Assembly (NCBI RefSeq): GCF_014647415.1
Contig: NZ_BMPD01000005.1
Span: 303,916-367,915 of the forward strand
Direction: 5' to 3'
Length of the DNA: 64,000 bases
DNA from: Haloarcula sebkhae
Lineage (GTDB): Archaea > Halobacteriota > Halobacteria > Halobacteriales > Haloarculaceae
Shown: one piece after another, positions 60,951-64,000 of the stretch
How the letters are laid out: each line of letters opens with the position of its first letter
Numbering within the stretch: the first letter of the stretch is position 1
Program-made: the position numbers and the translations under genes
Notes under the pieces: model-generated
Seen by the model: only the letters and a program-made list of their open reading frames with translations
Databases searched by the model: none
What the model was told of the DNA's origin: nothing

Positions 60951-61411
60951 GCCTCGACCGCCTCCTGTCTGACAACCGCGCCGTCTCACCCGCAGTCACG
61001 CAGGCACTCACTATCGGTATCACGTCGCTGCTGGTGACCGGTCTCCTCATCGGCGGGAGCCAGATGGTCGATTCACAGCGTGAGCGAGTGACAGAGGAAG
61101 CGCTGGAGAACGTCGGCGATGGTATCGCGCGCGACTTGATTCGCTTGGATGCGTTCGACACTGAGACCCTCAATTCGACAGTGTCGTTTCGTGCCACGTA
61201 TCCGGAGCGGATCGCTGACCAATCGTACAATGTCGAGGTCTCGCCTGATACGTCACGCACGCGCGTGTACGTGAACGCAACAGGATTGAATCGGTACGCT
61301 GTCGTCCGATTTGCGAATGAAACTAACGTCTGCCCATCTGTCGTCTCCAGCGGCCCACTGGCTGTCTCGTATAATGCGTCCGCCGACTGTATGGAGGTGA
61401 CACGCGGATGA
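60947..61411 (+). CDS. Pilin-like/accessory protein 4 of the pil operon
   Basis: A 154-residue protein whose N-terminus MSLDRLLSDNRAVSPAVTQALTIGITSLLVTGLLIGG closely resembles the archaeal pilin signature DDRAVSPVIGVILMVAITVIL, in which a prepilin peptidase (PibD) cleaves after the Ala. The mature domain is acidic with many N-x-S/T sites and two Cys (C126, C149). ATGA overlaps on both sides indicate tight coupling. This is the clearest pilin candidate of the five. Confidence 0.85.
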   Translation: MSLDRLLSDNRAVSPAVTQALTIGITSLLVTGLLIGGSQMVDSQRERVTEEALENVGDGIARDLIRLDAFDTETLNSTVSFRATYPERIADQSYNVEVSPDTSRTRVYVNATGLNRYAVVRFANETNVCPSVVSSGPLAVSYNASADCMEVTRG

Positions 61412-62163
61412 CCACACCACTGTCAAGCCAAAACAGTCACGACCGTGGTGTGTCCGACCTGCTCGCATTTACGCTCACGTTCAGTATCATCATCACCGGC
61501 ATTGCGCTGGTGACGCTTGGCGGGCTTGGAGCGTTCGATGCCATCCAACAGGGGGCGACAACCGATGTCGCAGAAACGTCGATGATTGGGTTCGCAGAAA
61601 CCACGGACGACCATATCCAGAGCGGCGCCCCTCGAAGGACCACGAGTATGAAACTCCAGGGGCACGGACTCTCGCTCCAGGCGTCAACGCTGAACGTAAC
61701 TGTCGACGGACGTTCAACAAATATCTCGACCGGAGCGTTCGTTCGGGAAACTGACTTGGGGACTGATATCGTTTACACCAGCGGTGCGGTGTATCGAGTC
61801 CAGCAGGAGGGACTGGTCGTCTCACGGAAACCTAGCTTTCGGTGTGCTCCTGATAGCGGCAGCGTATACCTCTCCGTGCTTTCGCTTGACGGACAGACCG
61901 ACTTCTCGTCGTCGGGCCGTCTCACGATCGAGACCGCTATCCAGAATAAGACGCTTGTTTCGCCACAGGCTGGCAAGTCACCATCCGCGACAACCGTCTC
62001 GATCAACGTCTCGGAGACTGCGTATCCGGATGCATGGCACCGCCTGTTTGAGCAGGAACTATCGGACTGGTCAGGCCACTCAGAACCGCATACGTACCAG
62101 TGTACCGGCATCAACCGCGCTGTAGTCCACAACACGACAGTCGATATCCGGACTATCACCTGA
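61408..62163 (+). CDS. Pilin-like/accessory protein 5 of the pil operon
   Basis: A 251-residue protein. The N-terminus SHDRGVSDLLAFTLTFSIIITGIALVTLGGLGAF is again a charged segment then a single hydrophobic stretch, with DRGVSDLLAF comparable to the prepilin D-R-A/G-V-S pattern. The rest is acidic with N-x-S/T sites and two Cys. It starts in an ATGA overlap with the preceding gene and is the last gene of the operon; nothing coding on this strand follows until 62676. Probable minor pilin or pilus accessory. Confidence 0.83.
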   Translation: MTTPLSSQNSHDRGVSDLLAFTLTFSIIITGIALVTLGGLGAFDAIQQGATTDVAETSMIGFAETTDDHIQSGAPRRTTSMKLQGHGLSLQASTLNVTVDGRSTNISTGAFVRETDLGTDIVYTSGAVYRVQQEGLVVSRKPSFRCAPDSGSVYLSVLSLDGQTDFSSSGRLTIETAIQNKTLVSPQAGKSPSATTVSINVSETAYPDAWHRLFEQELSDWSGHSEPHTYQCTGINRAVVHNTTVDIRTIT

Positions 62164-62675
62164 CGTGCCTCTATCTGCGGCCGAGAGACCCGCCGCTATC
62201 GGATACAGTACTAAGCGGTGAAAATCCGTTATGCAGCGGTCATCAGCGCTGCGATAAACGACCACCGGGTCCCGCTGTTTGCTTCCTCTTGTTTCGCCAT
62301 AGCCGCAGTCTTGTCTCGTGGGTGCTTCCAGTTCATCACAGAGATACATACGTGCTCGACACGCATTAAGTGTTCGAAATCTAATATATTGTCGTGGTCT
62401 TTTATGATTGAGAGCGCTTCGCAGGTGGACACCCCCTCTAGTTCCTCTCAGGCGTTAGCGTTCTCGCCTCGTCTTTATATAATTGTATTTACAAGAATGC
62501 GCGCGAACCGAACAGCCCGAGCGCTAGGCGAACTCCGTGATACAGACGATTATACGTCGGTAAAAGACTCTATATCTGCATCTGAGAGTAGTGAGTGTCG
62601 TATGTGAGCGGCAGTTGCGTGTGATCCGTTGGCAAGGTAGTACTATTACCCTCCACTCCATAAGATTGGATACTA
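62164..62675. other. Gene-poor spacer between the pil operon and UPF0058
   Basis: A 512-base interval. It includes a palindromic TTATATAA element at about 62474-62482 that could serve as a TATA box in either direction. One minus-strand open frame (62229-62432) is listed separately with low confidence. A 36-codon plus-strand frame ending at 62607 is also open but too close to the TATA element for a leaderless start. No repeat or tRNA was recognised. Confidence 0.45.
62229..62432 (-). CDS. Possible small protein (uncertain)
   Basis: A 67-codon frame with a GTG start, giving MSTCEALSIIKDHDNILDFE ... KTAAMAKQEEANSGTRWSFIAALMTAA. Composition is protein-like rather than Arg/Ser-rich as in shadow frames, and GAGGAACTAGAGGGG lies just upstream as a possible ribosome-binding region, with the TTATATAA element ~45 bases before the start. 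There is no family match that I can recognise. It may be a real small gene, a remnant, or chance. Confidence 0.25.
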   Translation of the reverse strand: MSTCEALSIIKDHDNILDFEHLMRVEHVCISVMNWKHPRDKTAAMAKQEEANSGTRWSFIAALMTAA

Positions 62676-62912
62676 ATGAAGAAGCAAGAACTCATTCACC
62701 TTCACAGTCTTCTCGCGCAGGTACAGCACCACTACGAACACGAAGCGGACACCACTGTTGAGCACGACCTGTACGCCGAGCTCGGTGTCAAACCGACGTC
62801 GATCCACAAATCGAAGACAGACCACAAGGAAGCGGTGTTTGCGCTCGCTTCTGGACTGACGGATGCGATGGTCGAGGAAGCCGACGAACCACAGGCGCTG
62901 ACTGCCGACTGA
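62676..62912 (+). CDS. UPF0058 family protein
   Basis: A 78-residue protein that starts MKKQELIHLHSLLAQVQHHYEH, the diagnostic start of the archaeal UPF0058 family, and continues YAELGVKPTSIHKSKTDHKEAVFALASGL. His-rich and helical; function is unknown, with a possible DNA- or metal-binding character suggested by the conserved His pattern. ACTATTACC about 30 bases upstream is a possible promoter. It precedes the initiation factor gene. Confidence 0.9.
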   Translation: MKKQELIHLHSLLAQVQHHYEHEADTTVEHDLYAELGVKPTSIHKSKTDHKEAVFALASGLTDAMVEEADEPQALTAD

Positions 62913-63022
62913 ATCGACGTACTGTCGTCAGTTCGTTCACACCGTTTCACTATTCCCAGTAGCTATTGGTCAGTTCTTGCCGTGGCACGGCCGCATGGTA
63001 AACGCTATCTCGCCTCTCAAAC

Positions 63023-63032
63023 GACTTATACG
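63023..63032 (+). promoter_or_regulatory. TATA-like promoter of the aIF-1A gene
   Basis: GACTTATACG has its TATA core ~27 bases before the GTG at 63054, fitting a leaderless transcript. A second TATTTATG at ~63044-63051 is too close to the GTG. Confidence 0.5.
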
Positions 63033-63053
63033 GGAGGCGACCGTATTTATGCT

Positions 63054-63350
63054 GTGAGCGACGATTCAGGGCGGCGGAATCTCCGCATGCCTACAAACGA
63101 CGAGATGTTTGCAGTGGTAACAGAGCACCTTGGCGGGAACCATGTCCGCATTCGCTGTGAGGACGGCGAAACCCGACTCGGCCGGATTCCCGGTCGGATG
63201 AAGTTCCGAACCTGGATTAACGAGGACGATATCGTCCTCGCCGAACCGTGGGACTGGCAAGACGAGAAGGCCAACATCGAATGGCGCTACAAGGGGCAGG
63301 ACGCCGACCAGCTCCGTTCGGAAGGCCACATCGACTCGCTGACTGCCTAA
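63054..63350 (+). CDS. eif1a: Translation initiation factor aIF-1A (eIF-1A homologue)
   Basis: A 98-residue OB-fold initiation factor. It has [75 protein letters not shown], in which the OB-fold R-IPGRM..R.WI..DD.VL.EPWDWQD block is diagnostic. aIF-1A binds the 30S A-site area and stimulates initiator-tRNA and mRNA binding. The start is a GTG at 63054 with a TATA element ~27 bases upstream; the frame is open further upstream, but the extension lacks similarity. It lies directly upstream of the rRNA promoter region. Confidence 0.93.
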   Translation: MSDDSGRRNLRMPTNDEMFAVVTEHLGGNHVRIRCEDGETRLGRIPGRMKFRTWINEDDIVLAEPWDWQDEKANIEWRYKGQDADQLRSEGHIDSLTA

Positions 63351-63692
63351 TTTTACCACTGTACCCGCGTCCTGGTTCACGACGACGGTGAGATAGCTCT
63401 CCATCGCGACCCGCATTGTCCCCTGTTCTAACTGTTGACCTCTGCGTGTCCTGTCGCCTGTTTCGTCATACCGTCTGGTACACTAAGACTGTCTACTGTT
63501 CGGTTTGTACTCCTCCCGATTGATATATAATGGATTGCTGGCCCCTGCCCACTGACCTCTATATCAGAACCTAAACACAAGGACACGTCGGATCATAGAC
63601 ATCCTGTCGCCGTCTTGCGGTTATGCGTGTCACGGCATCACGTTACGTATGCGTCGTGTGTGTGCTGCACAGAGCGTGTCCGAGACGATTCA

Positions 63693-63700
63693 TTTATATG
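63693..63700 (+). promoter_or_regulatory. Proximal rRNA promoter (TATA box)
   Basis: TTTATATG, with a downstream CCCCC and an ATGCGAAGGTCGCACC segment like the transcription start region of Halobacterium rRNA promoters. Transcription is expected to begin at about 63721-63723. Confidence 0.7.
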
Positions 63701-63721
63701 TTCCCCCGTCTTCTGAACTAA

Positions 63722-63751
63722 TGCGAAGGTCGCACCGGGCAGCGAGCCCGG
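63722..63751 (+). ncRNA. rRNA leader hairpins
   Basis: TGCGA (63722-63726) pairs with TCGCA (63730-63734), and CCGGGC (63735-63740) pairs with GCCCGG (63746-63751). These two stacked stems at the 5' end of the leader probably affect processing or antitermination of the pre-rRNA. Confidence 0.55.
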
Positions 63752-63983
63752 ATCGACATGCTCGGTCGGCCACCTGGGCCGGCCTGAGCCACGAACGGAT
63801 CTCGTCTTCCCCTTCTGGGGTTGGCGAGATCCACCCCATGAGGATTCCACCCCTGCGGTCCGCCGTCAAGATGGAATCTGATGTGAGCCCACGGACCCAT
63901 GCAGTAGTCAACACTGGCGTAGGAACCAGTGTGTTAGCTTCCGACGGAGTGCAACCACTTCCGCCGCTGATGTATATCAGCAC

Positions 63984-64000
63984 ATTCCGGTTGATCCTGC
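63984..64000 (+). rRNA. rrs: 16S ribosomal RNA, 5' end (truncated by the window)
   Basis: ATTCCGGTTGATCCTGC is the canonical archaeal 16S 5' end. Only 17 bases are included. Transcription runs rightward, out of the window. Confidence 0.97.

Larger units (their letters stand above)
63351..63983 (+). other. rRNA operon promoter and 5' leader
   Basis: A 633-base region without a credible gene between eif1a and 16S. It contains TATA-like elements at 63521-63530 and 63557-63565 and a strong TTTATATG at 63693-63700, so several promoters are possible, as known for haloarchaeal rRNA operons. The leader after the proximal promoter contains two hairpins (63722-63751) and a GC-rich section ending at the 16S start. 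The open frames on the minus strand (63638-63983) are the reverse of leader sequence. Confidence 0.8.

Noticed and set aside
63638..63983. Minus-strand frames of up to 97 codons upstream of 16S
   Set aside because: They are antisense to the rRNA leader and promoter.

Overview
The window is a chromosomal segment of an extremely halophilic archaeon, most probably Haloarcula. The evidence is high GC, very acidic proteins, many apparently leaderless genes with a TATA-like box 25-30 nt before the start codon, haloarchaeal families throughout, and an origin of the haloarchaeal ORB/Cdc6 type. The last 17 bases are the 5' end of a 16S rRNA gene, so the window stops as an rRNA operon begins. No tRNA gene, insertion sequence, CRISPR array or prophage was recognised.

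Layout. 1-10.6 kb: end of a MOT1-type molybdate/sulfate transporter, a DHH phosphoesterase, the termination nuclease FttA (aCPSF1), a BolA/monothiol-glutaredoxin pair, a DCC oxidoreductase, a CoA-binding protein, an HxlR regulator with a palindromic promoter site, a PiT-family transporter, a ThuA-like protein and a type II NADH dehydrogenase. 10.6-20.5 kb: an Fe-ADH-family protein that has lost metal ligands, two adjacent moeA genes (one fused to a periplasmic-binding-like domain), a TctA-like permease, CorA, a lipoprotein and CysRS. 20.6-31.5 kb: CbiX with its DR2241 partner, Trm112 and PurA, a winged-helix regulator, an 844-residue coiled-coil protein, and a cytochrome oxidase subunit I gene with small membrane proteins, including a 30-residue one. 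31.5-39.3 kb: a minus-strand run with methylmalonyl-CoA mutase, a CBS-ParB protein, an RCK-DHH fusion, an Lrp regulator and the two subunits of a 2-oxoacid:ferredoxin oxidoreductase.

41.3-44.1 kb is the replication origin. An inverted ORB with a G-rich string, an AT-rich unwinding region and two direct ORBs precede orc1/cdc6, and twelve more ORB copies, all in one orientation, fill the 0.84 kb after the gene. This matches the published description of Haloarcula hispanica oriC2-cdc6E, where a downstream ORB-rich region represses initiation, probably by titrating Cdc6. 44.1-54.3 kb holds an acyl-CoA dehydrogenase, an acyl-CoA ligase, CheC, a methyltransferase, regulators and an Lrp/aminotransferase pair. 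54.4-62.2 kb is a type IV pilus operon: PilB and PilC homologues, then five small proteins with one N-terminal hydrophobic segment, several overlapping by ATGA. 62.7-64 kb has a UPF0058 gene, an aIF-1A gene and the rRNA promoter/leader.

The clearest higher-order feature is the origin with its ORB array, with the rRNA operon about 20 kb to the right and transcribed away from it. Other points worth attention are the metal-ligand losses in the Fe-ADH homologue, a changed motif IV residue in one of two DHH paralogues, the RCK-DHH/CBS-ParB neighbours, the 30-residue membrane peptide and the possible nuclease-like domain in the coiled-coil protein.
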